Source: Pseudanabaena galeata CCNP1313 (GTDB lineage Bacteria > Cyanobacteriota > Cyanobacteriia > Pseudanabaenales > Pseudanabaenaceae). Taken from it: a stretch of 64,000 nucleotides of DNA. A model generated the notes under the pieces. It had not been told where the DNA came from. It saw nothing but the letters and a program-made list of their open reading frames with translations, and made no database searches. The DNA is taken from contig NZ_CP112874.1 in assembly GCF_029910235.1 (NCBI RefSeq), forward strand, positions 2,356,001 through 2,420,000. The letters are read 5' to 3'. A program made the position numbers and the translations under genes. Positions 16,818-26,523 of this stretch are shown here, piece by piece. Position 1 is the first letter of the stretch; each line of letters begins with the position of its first letter.

Positions 16818-16854
16818 CTAAAACCTGTGACGCACACTGCGTCACAGGTTTTAG
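16818..16854. repeat. hairpin upstream of the DUF3352 gene
   Basis: CTAAAACCTGTGACGCA-CAC-TGCGTCACAGGTTTTAG, a perfect 17-bp stem. Confidence 0.85.
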
Positions 16855-16982
16855 TTCTAGATTTCAATTAGACCTAGATACGTAGGGCGACTGTTACTCT
16901 GACGACTTTTGACCGATTCTGTAGTATCTTGATTGAGACTTGGTGCTTAACATCTTGCAACTTTTAGGTTTATTCCATACCC

Positions 16983-18701
16983 ATGTCAAAGTCATCTAGA
17001 ACCAACAAATCTGCTAAACAAAAGCAATCAGCAATGCTGATATATATCGGTATTGGGGCAGCCGTGATCGCCGCAGGAGCAGGGGGTGCGTATTTCTATT
17101 TTACGCAGAAAGCACAGGCGATTAAAGGGATTTTAGGTGCGGCGGCGGCGATCCCTCAAGAAGCACAAGTAGTGATGGCTTTTAATACCCAAACTGAGCC
17201 TTGGAATAAACTTGCCCAATTTGGCACGCCTGCCTCGCAAAAGCTAATCAGTGAAAGTATTACTAAGTCACCGTTAAATTCGTTGCTAGTCCAGAGCAAA
17301 ACTGAATATAGTCGCGATGTGCAGCCTTGGTTAGAGGGTTATATCATTACGGCGCTTGTCCCAAATGCGGCACAGCCACAAGCACCTGCGGCAACTTTAG
17401 TAATCGCCCCAACCCGCGATCGCAGCAAGTCTGATGCTTTTTTGTCAAAATACCGTGAAGCCTTAGCCCAACAAGGGGCAAAATTTACCGCTAAGCAATA
17501 TAAGGACGTTACCTATTACGAGTCCCCCACACGCGACCCTAATAACAGCGTGGTCACAGCAGACATTGGTGGACAATATGTAGCGATCGCCACCAGCCCA
17601 AAATTGATCCAACAAGCGATCGATACCTACAAAGGCAGCAGTCCATCCCTTGCCAAGAAACCGATCTTTGCCAAGATTTATGGGGCAAACAATCAAACTA
17701 AACTGGTTGAGCCATTAGTGCAAGTTTATCTTGATGGGGAAGTTGCCCTTGAGTTTATCGGCTCTCAAGCTAATCTCAATCTCAACGAAGCAGCGATCGC
17801 GCAGTCAAAGCGAGAACTCGATGCCATGACTTTGACGGGTGGTACTCAGAAAGAAGGCTTGCGGTTTGAGATTAATACTTATCTCAAGAATGATAATTCT
17901 AATCCCCTTGCCAATAACGAAGCCAAGGTTCTCAATCTCTTACCACAGGAAACATTTTTATTAGTTTCGGGCGTAAATCTCTATCAGTCTTGGCAATCGC
18001 TAGTCGCCCAAGCCAAGGGGAACTCCAGTTCCGCGCAACTGATTGAGCAGATTCGCAAAGCCGTAAAAGATAGTACTAAACTCGATCTCGATCAGGATAT
18101 TCTCAAATGGATGAATGGTGAATTTGCGATCGCCGCCATTCCTAATAATCAAGGAATCTTAGCGAATCCGGGGTTTGGATTTGTGGCGATCGCTCAAGCC
18201 AGCGATCAGAATGCTGCTAAGACAGCCCTTGATAAAATCGATAAGGTTGCCCAAACAAATTCTGGCGGGTTACTGCCCAAAGGAGTTGATCTTAAACCCA
18301 AGCAAATTGGTGACAAATCGGTGATTACTTGGGCGATCGGTAATACCAATGTGGCAACACGCGGCACGTTAGATAATAACTTTGTGTTCTGGTCTATGGG
18401 CGATCTTGTCAATACCTTTGTGCCAAAACCTGCTAACAGCCTACCTGAAAGTAGTTCTTTCAAAATTCTCACTACCGACATTCCTAAATCCAATGGCGGC
18501 TATTTCTATCTGAATATGACTACGGCGCTATCCCTTGCCGATCGCCTCTTGCCACCTGAAGTCAAGTCTAATCCTAGTTTTACTGAAATTCGGTCTGTAC
18601 TTGATGCCATTAACGGCATTGCCGTGACTTCTACCAATGTTGATGCTAAAACAACCCGCCTAGATTTCTTATTTACGCTGAAGCCCACCCCTGGGAATTA
18701 G
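16983..18701 (+). CDS. DUF3352 domain protein
   Basis: 572 residues. A basic N-terminus with one membrane segment at about residues 18-41 (AMLIYIGIGAAVIAAGAGGA) is followed by a long soluble region that matches the cyanobacterial DUF3352 type: AAIPQEAQVVMAFNTQTEPW, LVIAPTRDRSKSDAFLSKY, and GGYFYLNMTTALSLADRLLP near the end. It is probably anchored in a membrane with the large domain outside the cytoplasm. The function is unknown. It stands between repeat-filled gaps. Confidence 0.85.
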   Translation: MSKSSRTNKSAKQKQSAMLIYIGIGAAVIAAGAGGAYFYFTQKAQAIKGILGAAAAIPQEAQVVMAFNTQTEPWNKLAQFGTPASQKLISESITKSPLNSLLVQSKTEYSRDVQPWLEGYIITALVPNAAQPQAPAATLVIAPTRDRSKSDAFLSKYREALAQQGAKFTAKQYKDVTYYESPTRDPNNSVVTADIGGQYVAIATSPKLIQQAIDTYKGSSPSLAKKPIFAKIYGANNQTKLVEPLVQVYLDGEVALEFIGSQANLNLNEAAIAQSKRELDAMTLTGGTQKEGLRFEINTYLKNDNSNPLANNEAKVLNLLPQETFLLVSGVNLYQSWQSLVAQAKGNSSSAQLIEQIRKAVKDSTKLDLDQDILKWMNGEFAIAAIPNNQGILANPGFGFVAIAQASDQNAAKTALDKIDKVAQTNSGGLLPKGVDLKPKQIGDKSVITWAIGNTNVATRGTLDNNFVFWSMGDLVNTFVPKPANSLPESSSFKILTTDIPKSNGGYFYLNMTTALSLADRLLPPEVKSNPSFTEIRSVLDAINGIAVTSTNVDAKTTRLDFLFTLKPTPGN

Positions 18702-18709
18702 ATATAGAT

Positions 18710-18861
18710 CTGAATGTTACGCGGAATGAAGATTGCCCTCACCCCCCAGCCCCCTCTCCCAGAGAGGAGAGGGGGAGAAGAATCCAGAAAATTCTTGTTC
18801 CCCTCGCCCTTTGGGAGAGGGGCTAGGGGTGAGGGTCTTAGAAACTTCCACGTAACATCAG
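18710..18861. repeat. MITE-like element family H, copy 1
   Basis: Terminal repeats CTGAATGTTACGCGGA and TCCACGTAACATCAG enclose a CCCTCACCCC / GGGGTGAGGG palindrome with CCCTCTCCC blocks. Further copies are at 26366, 38995, 54718, 59758 and 63988. Confidence 0.85.
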
Positions 18862-18868
18862 ATAGATC

Positions 18869-18916
18869 TCAAAAAACTGTAGTGGCAATTCATGAATTGC
18901 CACTACAGTTTTTTGA
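18869..18916 (+). terminator. perfect 24-bp palindrome, likely rho-independent terminator
   Basis: TCAAAAAACTGTAGTGGCAA continues to TTCA and then its exact inverse, ending in a T-run. It lies 167 bases after the DUF3352 stop and before the DUF3386 gene, and it can work on both strands. Confidence 0.6.
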
Positions 18917-18989
18917 TGATTGTATAGCTGAGATTGCTATATTAGCTATGCAATCAAAATATAAAAATCCTTAATACCTTTAACAAAAA

Positions 18990-19706
18990 ATGGTTACAGC
19001 AGCACCTAATACTCAATCTGATACTAGCGCCCGTGACCTATTTCAGGCTGCTTACGAAAATCGCTATACATGGGATCATAATTTCCCAGGCTTAACTGCC
19101 AATGTATCCGTAGCGATCGATGGCGTAGCCCGTACTGGCAAGGCAAAGATTGCGCCAGATCTGACCGTCGAAGTGAGCATGGACAAACCTCAATTGGTTG
19201 AGCGCACTACCCGCACCCCTAGCGGTGAAGAAAAGACTGTTTCTGTGGATGAAGGTCAAGAATGGCTATACAACCAACTACGCGATGTGGTGACGCATCG
19301 CAAGCGCAAAACCTTTGACGAAGCCCATGGCAAATCATCCTTTAACCTTGGCGCAACTGACGAATCGGGAGCCGTAGAAATTTTGGTTACTGGTGACTCA
19401 ATGGGGTCAAACTACAAAGTCCGTGGCAAAGAGATCTCGATGGTTAGCCGCGTAATGGGACGGATTGGCTTTGTAATTAATCACCTTGGTCACTTGGATA
19501 CTGGCGAAGGCTATATTTCATCTCTTTATACGGCGGTGTTTCGTAATCCGATGAATGATGAAATCGTGCGCCAAGCTCGTTTTGAAGATATCTACGAAAA
19601 GCTTGGTAATTACTATGTGATGACCAAACAAATCGTGCAATCTAACGAACAAGGTCAAACCAAAAACCATGAAATTACCTTCGATGATATCCAGCTACTA
19701 GGCTAG
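18990..19706 (+). CDS. DUF3386 family protein
   Basis: 238 residues, soluble, with the features of the cyanobacterial/plastid DUF3386 family: ARDLFQAAYENRYTWDHNFP, GLTANVSVAIDGVARTGKAK and SSLYTAVFRNPMNDEIVRQA. It is mostly beta-strand with no signal peptide. The function is not established. The gene is followed after 18 bases by a perfect palindrome and then by a membrane protein gene on the same strand. Confidence 0.88.
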   Translation: MVTAAPNTQSDTSARDLFQAAYENRYTWDHNFPGLTANVSVAIDGVARTGKAKIAPDLTVEVSMDKPQLVERTTRTPSGEEKTVSVDEGQEWLYNQLRDVVTHRKRKTFDEAHGKSSFNLGATDESGAVEILVTGDSMGSNYKVRGKEISMVSRVMGRIGFVINHLGHLDTGEGYISSLYTAVFRNPMNDEIVRQARFEDIYEKLGNYYVMTKQIVQSNEQGQTKNHEITFDDIQLLG

Positions 19707-19724
19707 GTTATTCACCAGCAAGAA

Positions 19725-19744
19725 CAAGGGGCTTAAGCCCCTTG
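19725..19744. terminator. short perfect palindrome after the DUF3386 gene
   Basis: CAAGGGGCTTAAGCCCCTTG, a 10-bp stem without loop, between two genes on the plus strand. It could terminate or attenuate; there is no U-tract. Confidence 0.45.
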
Positions 19745-19759
19745 CCAGTCCTCACAAAA

Positions 19760-20602
19760 ATGACGGTGACGACAATTATGAGAACCGATCTGGAACGGTT
19801 ATTGATCTCGGAAGCAGAGCTATTGGAATTGACAGGTTTCGATCGCCAACAGATTTTACCATCACTAAAGTTGACTTCACGACAGATCAAAATCCAACGC
19901 GCGATCGCCTTAGGGGTTACTGCAATTAACTTTATTTCATTTGCCAGTATCTTTTTGCCGCCACTACGGATTGCGGGGGTAATCTTTTTGATTAGTTTGA
20001 TATTGGGGGCGTTGAGTTTAGCGATCGAATTTGTGGAAGTAACTGTACTTTTCTTTTGTGTGGCTTTAGGTGCAACTATTTATTCACTTTATATTTTGAC
20101 AGGAGCGCCATTAGGTATAGTTTTTCTATGCCTTGGATTGGCGATCGCTAGCGGAATTATTGCTTTATTGCTCACAAGATTAATTATGCAGCAATGGCGA
20201 ATGTCAAAAAATTTACATCGACAAAAAGGTATTCCCAAAGTTATTTTGCGCCTATTTACGGAAGTTGACAAATGCAATAAGACGATCCGTGATATCGATG
20301 TATTCGATCAGTTACAAGATGCAGGCAATCCAATCAAATTAGAGTCTAGGGAATCGGCGATCGCGGCCTTAAGAATGACCCGCAATGATATTGTCCGCGC
20401 CCTCAAAACTGAACGGATTTTACGGGAGCATCCTGACTTTCATCCCGATCGCTTTGATATTGATTTAAATGCTTTTGAAGCGATCCAGATCAATAATCGA
20501 GCAAAGGAATATGGACGTATTTTTGATACGACTTTACAAATTGCGATCGATGTTCAGAAAGCGATGACAGAATTACAAGAATTCACTTCCGATTTTCCAT
20601 AA
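19760..20602 (+). CDS. hypothetical membrane protein
   Basis: 280 residues from the ATG at 19760; an earlier TTG at 19742 lies in a palindrome and is less likely. After a charged N-terminus (LERLLISEAELLELTGFDRQ) there are three to four hydrophobic segments between about residues 58 and 150, including FISFASIFLPPLRIAGVIFL and IVFLCLGLAIASGIIALLLT. The C-terminal about 120 residues are charged and helical (KGIPKVILRLFTEVDKCNKT). I do not recognise a function. It is probably a cyanobacterial inner-membrane protein. Confidence 0.7.
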   Translation: MTVTTIMRTDLERLLISEAELLELTGFDRQQILPSLKLTSRQIKIQRAIALGVTAINFISFASIFLPPLRIAGVIFLISLILGALSLAIEFVEVTVLFFCVALGATIYSLYILTGAPLGIVFLCLGLAIASGIIALLLTRLIMQQWRMSKNLHRQKGIPKVILRLFTEVDKCNKTIRDIDVFDQLQDAGNPIKLESRESAIAALRMTRNDIVRALKTERILREHPDFHPDRFDIDLNAFEAIQINNRAKEYGRIFDTTLQIAIDVQKAMTELQEFTSDFP

Positions 20603-20603
20603 A

Positions 20604-20651
20604 ACCCCAAAAGCATGAGGTAGTGCTCTGCGCTGCCTCATGCTTTTGGGG
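20604..20651. terminator. hairpin after the membrane-protein gene
   Basis: ACCCCAAAAGCATGAGGTAG and CTGCCTCATGCTTTTGGGGT pair over 19-20 bases around TGCTCTGCG, two bases after the stop at 20602. A terminator role fits the position but there is no U-run. Confidence 0.5.
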
Positions 20652-20844
20652 TAATACTGATATTATGTGGAACCTACATTCAGCAGGTTATTTAAGACAA
20701 AATCTAATTTTGCAGTTTCTCGGAGCCTCTTCTCGTATATTTAGGTGATCGAGTTTGGTAATGATTACAATAGGTCTATGCCAACTTGTCTACTCTGGCA
20801 AGTGGTAGCGATCGCCCCAAAATTAGCAACCCAAATCAAAGATC

Positions 20845-20876
20845 TGTAAATATCTGGAGCTGTCCAGATATTTACA
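20845..20876. promoter_or_regulatory. 14-bp-stem hairpin 35 bases before the Ycf45-like gene
   Basis: TGTAAATATCTGGA-GCTG-TCCAGATATTTACA. This perfect stem in the leader region does not match any of the repeat families here. It could be an operator or a leader structure. Confidence 0.5.
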
Positions 20877-20911
20877 AGTAAAAAACTAACTGTAAAACCT
20901 AAAAAAGCCTA

Positions 20912-22654
20912 ATGGACTCCATCCGCAAACAAGTTACAGACAACCTCGATCAACTCCTCGATATTCTGCCACCACGCATCAAAAGTAGCCTCGAACTCTG
21001 CGGCGGGTTAGAACAACTTGTCGAAATTGTGATGGATCTAGGCAGGTTGCCAGAAGCGCGTTATTTTGACAGTACTAAATATTTAACCGATGACCCGATT
21101 ACCAAAGAAGATTTAGCCCTCTGTGTGCATCAAGTAGGCGAATTTGGTGGCGACAATCGTGCAGGCATTGAGCGCACCCTGCACCGCATCAGTGCCATCC
21201 GCAACCGCAAAGGTGAAATCATTGGGCTAACCTGTCGCGTTGGTCGCGCTGTCTATGGCACGATCGCTATGATTCGCGACTTAGTGGAAACAGGCAAATC
21301 GATTTTGTTGCTAGGCAAACCCGGAATGGGCAAAACCACAGCCCTACGCGAGATTGCCCGTGTGCTTGCCGATGACCTGAATAAGCGGGTGGTAATTATA
21401 GACTCCTCCAATGAAATCGCTGGTGATGGCGATATTCCTCACCCTGCGATCGGTCGGGCGCGACGGATGCAAGTCTCTCAACCAGAATTGCAGCACCAAG
21501 TAATGATCGAGGCAGTGGAAAACCACATGCCTGAAGTAATCGTCATTGATGAAATTGGTACAGAACTCGAAGCATTAGCGGCAAGAACGATCGCTGAGCG
21601 TGGGGTGCAACTTGTCGGTACGGCGCATGGTAATCAACTCGCCAATTTAATCAAAAATCCTACGCTCTCAGACTTAATTGGCGGCATTCAATCCGTCACC
21701 CTTGGAGATGAAGAAATGCGGCGGCGCGGCTTACCCCAAAAGAGCATCCTTGAACGCAAGGCGCAACCGACCTTTGATATTGCGGTGGAAATGTGGGAGC
21801 GTTACCGTTGGGCTGTCCATGCAGATGTCGCGGGAACCATTGATATGCTCCTGCGCGATCGCGACCCCGGCCGTCAGATTCGGGCGGTCAGTGATGCTGG
21901 TGAAGTTACGACTACCGAAGAAAAGCCCAAAAATCCTGAAGTGATGCGAAATCCTGCGGTCAAGGGTTGGCGAGCTACAGGTAAACTCAAGCCGATCCCC
22001 CTCGATCCACAGGTGCAAATGCGTTCTGAAATTGCTGATTTGACGAGCAAGATTAGTAATACTGCTGTAACAGAATTAAACGATGCTAGCGAAGAAGAGG
22101 AAGAGGAATTTGGCGATCTTTCTTCCTATGGGGCGATGCGAGAGCGTTTTGGTACGTTGAATGTTTATCTCTATGGAGTCAGCCGTCATCAAACTGAACA
22201 GGTGGTGCAATCGATTAATTTACCAATCGAAATCACTAAGGATCTTGATGAGGCGGACATTGTGTTGGCATTGCGATCGCAGATTCGCACCAGTTCCAAA
22301 GTGCGCCAAGTTGCTGAAGCACGTCAGATTCCCATTCACGCGATCAAAACTAGCACCCTCCCCCAAATCACTCGCGCTCTGCGAAGGATTTTACACATTG
22401 ATGAAAGTCCTGCGGATACGATTAGTGACTTGAATATGTTCGCCTATGGTGACTCTGAGGATGAAATTGAAGCCCTTGAAGAAACTCGTCTCGCTGTCGA
22501 GCAGATTGTGATTCCTAAAGGTCAACCAGTGGAGTTACTACCGCGTTCATCGATTATTCGGCGGATGCAGCATGAATTAGTGGAGCATTATCAACTGCGC
22601 TCGGAGAGCTACGGCTCCGAACCAAATCGGCGTTTACGCATTTTCCCTAATTAG
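20912..22654 (+). CDS. Ycf45-like AAA ATPase with C-terminal nucleic-acid-binding region
   Basis: 580 residues. It starts with a cyanobacteria/plastid-conserved domain (LPPRIKSSLELCGGLEQLVE), followed by an SpoIIIAA-like ATPase: P-loop GKPGMGKTTALREIARVL, Walker B VIVIDEIGTELEA, sensor region GVQLVGTAHGNQL. After an acidic linker (EEEEEFGD) there is an alpha/beta domain and a basic C-terminus (RRMQHELVEHYQLRSESYGS) that resembles an R3H-type single-strand-binding segment. This matches the chloroplast-encoded Ycf45 type. The cellular role is unknown; RNA or DNA handling is inferred. Confidence 0.88.
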   Translation: MDSIRKQVTDNLDQLLDILPPRIKSSLELCGGLEQLVEIVMDLGRLPEARYFDSTKYLTDDPITKEDLALCVHQVGEFGGDNRAGIERTLHRISAIRNRKGEIIGLTCRVGRAVYGTIAMIRDLVETGKSILLLGKPGMGKTTALREIARVLADDLNKRVVIIDSSNEIAGDGDIPHPAIGRARRMQVSQPELQHQVMIEAVENHMPEVIVIDEIGTELEALAARTIAERGVQLVGTAHGNQLANLIKNPTLSDLIGGIQSVTLGDEEMRRRGLPQKSILERKAQPTFDIAVEMWERYRWAVHADVAGTIDMLLRDRDPGRQIRAVSDAGEVTTTEEKPKNPEVMRNPAVKGWRATGKLKPIPLDPQVQMRSEIADLTSKISNTAVTELNDASEEEEEEFGDLSSYGAMRERFGTLNVYLYGVSRHQTEQVVQSINLPIEITKDLDEADIVLALRSQIRTSSKVRQVAEARQIPIHAIKTSTLPQITRALRRILHIDESPADTISDLNMFAYGDSEDEIEALEETRLAVEQIVIPKGQPVELLPRSSIIRRMQHELVEHYQLRSESYGSEPNRRLRIFPN

Positions 22655-22703
22655 TCCTCATAAATAGCTAAGATCATGTTCTTGGCTAAAAGCTCAATCC
22701 ATC

Positions 22704-22796
22704 TATAGCAATCCTAAATAGGTTGTGAGAGTGCGCCCCGAAGGGGCGCACTCTCACAAAACTCAAAATCTTACAACTCATTTAGGAGCGCTATAT
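22704..22796. repeat. palindromic repeat family C, copy 3
   Basis: Inverted relative to copies 1 and 2: CTATAGCAATCCTAAATAGG ... CATTTAGGAGCGCTATAT. The loop is CGAAG-type instead of TTTGG. Confidence 0.9.
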
Positions 22797-22905
22797 AAAA
22801 GATCTAAATCAAGTCAACCTGTTTCAACAGGTCTTAGCTCTTATCCAGCACTTGAGTGATGGGCTTTCTAACTGGGCTTTCTAACCATCAATTTGACTTT
22901 TAAAT

Positions 22906-24717
22906 ATGGCTAAACGCAAACATTCCAAATCTAGCCCAGCAAAACAGCAACCTATTACTAAAGAGCATCCGATCTCTGCAAATCACGAGCAAGATGCGTT
23001 ATGGCGACAAAGGCAATGGGTGAAGTTGTTTGCGGAAGTTACGCTGAAAATTCGCCAATCCTTGCAGTTTAAGGAGATCTTACGAGCAACCGTAACGGAA
23101 GTCCAGCGAATCTTACAGGCTGATCGCGTCCTAATTTACCAAGTTTTACCCGATGGCACTGGAAGAGCTATTAGTGAAGCCGTTCTCCCCGATTATCCAG
23201 CCCTTCTCGATTTGGCATTTCCTGAAGAAGTTTTTCCTACGGAATACCAAAACCTATATGCTAAGGGACGAGTGAGGGCGATCGCCGATGTCCATGATCC
23301 TAAAGCTGGCTTATCTCAATGCTTAATTGAATTTACCAATCAGTTCAATATCAAAGCTAAGTTAATCGTCCCGATTCTGCAAAATCTCAATTCCCATCAA
23401 CAAAATGAAGCTATTGCTCCCAATCAGCTATGGGGGCTGGTGATTGCCCACCACTGCGATCTCCCTCATCATTGGGTTGATTTTGAACTGGAACTAATGC
23501 AACAACTTGCCGATCAGATCAGCATTGCCCTAGCACAAGCTCAATTATTGGAACATCTCGAAGAAATTGTGGAAGTACGCACTGCGGAGTTACAAGAAGT
23601 CAACCGTAGTCTTCAGCAAGAAATCAACGATCGGATGTTAGCTGAGGCGGCTTTGAGGCGTAGTGAAGAACAGTTGCGACTAATCACCAATGCGTTGCCA
23701 GTTCTGATTGCCTATGTCGATGAACATCAGCGCTATCGCTTTAACAACAAAGCTTATGAAGATTGGCTAGGACAGTCACCATCTGATATTTATGGTAGCA
23801 ACATCCAAACTGTTTGGGGTTCTGAATGTTATGAACGAATGCAAATCCATGTGAAGTTAGCATTATTAGGACAAGCAGTTACCTACGAAAATGAAATCAC
23901 CTTAAAGGATGGACTACCCTGCTCGGTGAATGTTACCTATATCCCTCACCTTGATGAACAAAACAAAGTTATTGGGTTCTTTGCGCTAACTAGTGATATT
24001 AGCGATCGCAAAGCGATCGAACGCATGAAAGATGAATTTATTGCCGTAGTCAGTCATGAATTACGCACACCCTTAACATCTCTACATAGTGCTTTAAAAA
24101 TTTTGGCAACTGGACGCTTAGGCAACTTGTCTAGAGATGGCAAGCAAATGCTAGAAATCGCTGATGACAATACAGAACGATTGGTGCGCTTAGTTAATAA
24201 TGTCCTTGATTTGCAGCGAATTGAGTCAGGGGAAGTGCAAATGGAAAAGCAGATCTGTAATGTTTCTGCTTTAATGATTCAAGCTACGGAATCTATGCAA
24301 CCAATGGCTCAACAGCAGGGTGTAATTTTGGCGGCGAAGCCTATCGACATCGAGATTTTAGTTGATTCTGATTATATTGTTCAAGCCCTTACCAATCTAC
24401 TCAGTAATGCGATCAAATTCTCGTCAACTGATGGTACTGTTTGGTTAACTGCTGATCGCAAATCTGATAACGAAGTATTATTTTCAGTTCAAGATGAAGG
24501 ACAAGGAATTCCGTCGGACAAATTAGAAAGTATTTTTGAAAGATTTCAGCAAGTAGACTCATCGGATTCAAGGCGTAAGGGGGGAACGGGACTAGGACTA
24601 ACCATCTGTCGCAAGATCATTGAACAACATGAAGGTAAAATTTGGGCTGAAAGTATTCTCGGTAAAGGCAGTACATTTTCGTTTACTTTACCTTTATTAC
24701 CCCCTTCCCAAGAATAG
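22906..24717 (+). CDS. sensor histidine kinase, GAF-PAS-HisKA-HATPase
   Basis: 603 residues, soluble. Residues about 45-220 form a GAF domain (RILQADRVLIYQVLPDGTGR; VIAHHCDLPHHW), followed by a coiled coil, a PAS domain at about 255-370 (RLITNALPVLIAYVDEHQRY), a HisKA dimerisation helix with VVSHELRTPL (phospho-acceptor His) and an HATPase domain with LLSNAIKF, DEGQGIPSDKLESIFERF and GTGLGLTICRKI. It probably senses a small ligand or pigment; the GAF domain does not show the canonical chromophore Cys that I could be sure of. No response regulator is adjacent. Confidence 0.95.
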   Translation: MAKRKHSKSSPAKQQPITKEHPISANHEQDALWRQRQWVKLFAEVTLKIRQSLQFKEILRATVTEVQRILQADRVLIYQVLPDGTGRAISEAVLPDYPALLDLAFPEEVFPTEYQNLYAKGRVRAIADVHDPKAGLSQCLIEFTNQFNIKAKLIVPILQNLNSHQQNEAIAPNQLWGLVIAHHCDLPHHWVDFELELMQQLADQISIALAQAQLLEHLEEIVEVRTAELQEVNRSLQQEINDRMLAEAALRRSEEQLRLITNALPVLIAYVDEHQRYRFNNKAYEDWLGQSPSDIYGSNIQTVWGSECYERMQIHVKLALLGQAVTYENEITLKDGLPCSVNVTYIPHLDEQNKVIGFFALTSDISDRKAIERMKDEFIAVVSHELRTPLTSLHSALKILATGRLGNLSRDGKQMLEIADDNTERLVRLVNNVLDLQRIESGEVQMEKQICNVSALMIQATESMQPMAQQQGVILAAKPIDIEILVDSDYIVQALTNLLSNAIKFSSTDGTVWLTADRKSDNEVLFSVQDEGQGIPSDKLESIFERFQQVDSSDSRRKGGTGLGLTICRKIIEQHEGKIWAESILGKGSTFSFTLPLLPPSQE

Positions 24718-24752
24718 CTGAGATCTTGCACCATTCTAGAAAGAGATAATCT

Positions 24753-24865
24753 AACGTGATTTCGATATAGCCATTCGCGGCGTGCAAAGCACGCCGCAAA
24801 TGGCGAAAAATGGTAAGAATCGCTTAGCGATTCTTACCATTTTTCGCTTTCGTCGAACTCAGCTT
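24753..24865. repeat. palindromic element family A, copy 4 (113 bp)
   Basis: Begins AACGTGATTTCGATATAGCC and ends CGTCGAACTCAGCTT; the hairpin loop is CAAAG where the other copies have CTTCG. Confidence 0.9.
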
Positions 24866-24890
24866 CGCGCCGCCACTCATCTTTTGGGTC

Positions 24891-24997
24891 TTACAGCAAT
24901 TACCGATCTAACGAACCACAAGAAAATTTTTAAAAGCGTTGCTTTGCAACGCTTTTAAAAATTTTCTTGGTTTGGGTTTGAGCGCAAAGCGCTGTAC
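24891..24997. repeat. palindromic repeat family E, copy 2
   Basis: TTACAGCAATTACCGATC ... TTGAGCGCAAAGCGCTGTAC, with a core of AATTTTTAAAAGCGTTGC pairing to GCAACGCTTTTAAAAATT. Confidence 0.85.
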
Positions 24998-25210
24998 ATC
25001 CTAATCAAAACTTACATTACTATACAATGTAGGTTCATCTTTAGGTTCATCTTATTGTGACTAACGTTTGATTTGTATATTTATCCCTTGCGAAGTAATA
25101 CATTTAAAAAATCTATGGGTTCAGAATTGATGGCAAAGTGCTATAAGTCGCTTTGCCTGTGATTAAGATAAAGAAGTTTGATGTGATATTCGTTTATTGG
25201 GATTAACCAA

Positions 25211-26323
25211 ATGTATACAGTTTTAGAAGCGATCGCTACTAGCAATCCTGCTTATAAGCTCACGCAATCCGAAGCCGCCGACTTTATGTTAAAGACAGAA
25301 AGTTTATCGGCTTCTATTAGAAAAAGAATTCCATCAATTTATGCAAATTCAGGAATTGATTATCGCTTTAGTTGCATTCCAGACTATGGCGGCGATCTCC
25401 AAAAATTTGAACTCTATCCTGATAATTGGGAACTCACACCCACACCAACCACCTTTAGTCGCAATCAAAAATATGAAATCCATGCACCTAAACTTGCGCT
25501 GCAAGCAGCACAACAAGCGATCGCTGAAACAGAAAATCTTCGCGCTCAAGACATTACCCATTTAATAGTCGTCAGTTGTACGGGCTTTTCGGCTCCTGGT
25601 ATTGATATTCACCTGATCAAGCAACTAGGGCTTTCCTATACAATTTCTCGGACGATGATTGGATTTATGGGCTGTCATGCCGCCTTTAATGGACTTAGAA
25701 CTGCCCATGCGATTTGTCAAAGCGATCGCCATGCCAAAGTTCTTTTAGTTTGTGTGGAGTTATGTTCATTGCATTTTCAAGTGGCTGACACTCTAGAGAA
25801 TACGATTATTAATGCTATCTTTTCCGATGGAGCCGCCGCCGCTATTTTAACTTCTCGCCCATTCTCTGAAGCTGAAGGAAAGCTTGCCTATACCGATGGA
25901 TCGAGTCTACTCATAGAAAACACTGAAGAACTAATGAATTGGACAATTGGTGATACGGGCTTTTTGATGGGTCTATCTCCGAAAGTTCCTGATGTAGTGG
26001 TAGGACATTTACCTAATTATCTACAAACTTTTTTAAGTCAACATCATCTCACCTCAGAGGATCTAGATTTTTGGGCGATTCATCCAGGGGGGAGACGAAT
26101 TATTGAAAAGATTCAATCTGCTTGTGAGCTTAGCGATCGCATGGTTGCCGATTCCTATGAGATTTTGCGACGTTATGGGAATATGAGTTCGCCAACGATT
26201 CTATTTATTCTTAAAGAGATTTTAACCAAGCATCAAGTAGGCGCAAGTCCATTTCAAAATGGGATTGCCTTAGCCTTTGGTCCTGGACTATCGATTGAAG
26301 GTTGTTTATTTCAAAAAGTTTAA
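25211..26323 (+). CDS. type III polyketide synthase (chalcone/stilbene synthase superfamily)
   Basis: 370 residues. The Cys-His-Asn triad is visible: Cys155 in MIGFMGCHAAFNGL, His291 in FWAIHPGGRRI and Asn324 in RYGNMSSPTI. Such enzymes extend an acyl-CoA starter with malonyl-CoA units and cyclise the chain to pyrones, resorcinols or phloroglucinols. A methyltransferase follows after 200 bases on the same strand, so the polyketide may be methylated. The starter unit cannot be predicted from sequence alone. The intergenic gap holds a hairpin and a MITE, which may have separated a former operon. Confidence 0.95.
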   Translation: MYTVLEAIATSNPAYKLTQSEAADFMLKTESLSASIRKRIPSIYANSGIDYRFSCIPDYGGDLQKFELYPDNWELTPTPTTFSRNQKYEIHAPKLALQAAQQAIAETENLRAQDITHLIVVSCTGFSAPGIDIHLIKQLGLSYTISRTMIGFMGCHAAFNGLRTAHAICQSDRHAKVLLVCVELCSLHFQVADTLENTIINAIFSDGAAAAILTSRPFSEAEGKLAYTDGSSLLIENTEELMNWTIGDTGFLMGLSPKVPDVVVGHLPNYLQTFLSQHHLTSEDLDFWAIHPGGRRIIEKIQSACELSDRMVADSYEILRRYGNMSSPTILFILKEILTKHQVGASPFQNGIALAFGPGLSIEGCLFQKV

Positions 26324-26327
26324 CTGC

Positions 26328-26360
26328 CAATATTTGTAGCGCTTGGCGCTACAAATATTG
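26328..26360 (+). terminator. hairpin after the polyketide synthase
   Basis: CAATATTTGTAGCGC-TTG-GCGCTACAAATATTG, a perfect 15-bp stem five bases after the stop. It could terminate transcription or be a repeat. Confidence 0.5.
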
Positions 26361-26365
26361 ATTAA

Positions 26366-26498
26366 CTGATGTTATGTGGAAGTTCTAAGACCCTCCCCCC
26401 TAGCCCCTCTCCCAAAAGGGGAGAGGGGAACAAGAAATGCTCCCTCTCTCCCCTTTTGGAAGAGAGGGCTGGGGGGTGAGGGTTCCACGTAACATCAG
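26366..26498. repeat. MITE-like element family H, copy 2
   Basis: CTGATGTTATGTGGA ... TTCCACGTAACATCAG, with CCCTCTCCCAAAAGGGGAGA inside. Confidence 0.9.
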
Positions 26499-26523
26499 TG
26501 ATTTATAAAAATTAGGAGCATAT

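Noticed and set aside
18714-18974. Plus-strand frame with PPLPERRGGEESRKF
   Set aside because: It is translated from a family H element and a terminator hairpin.
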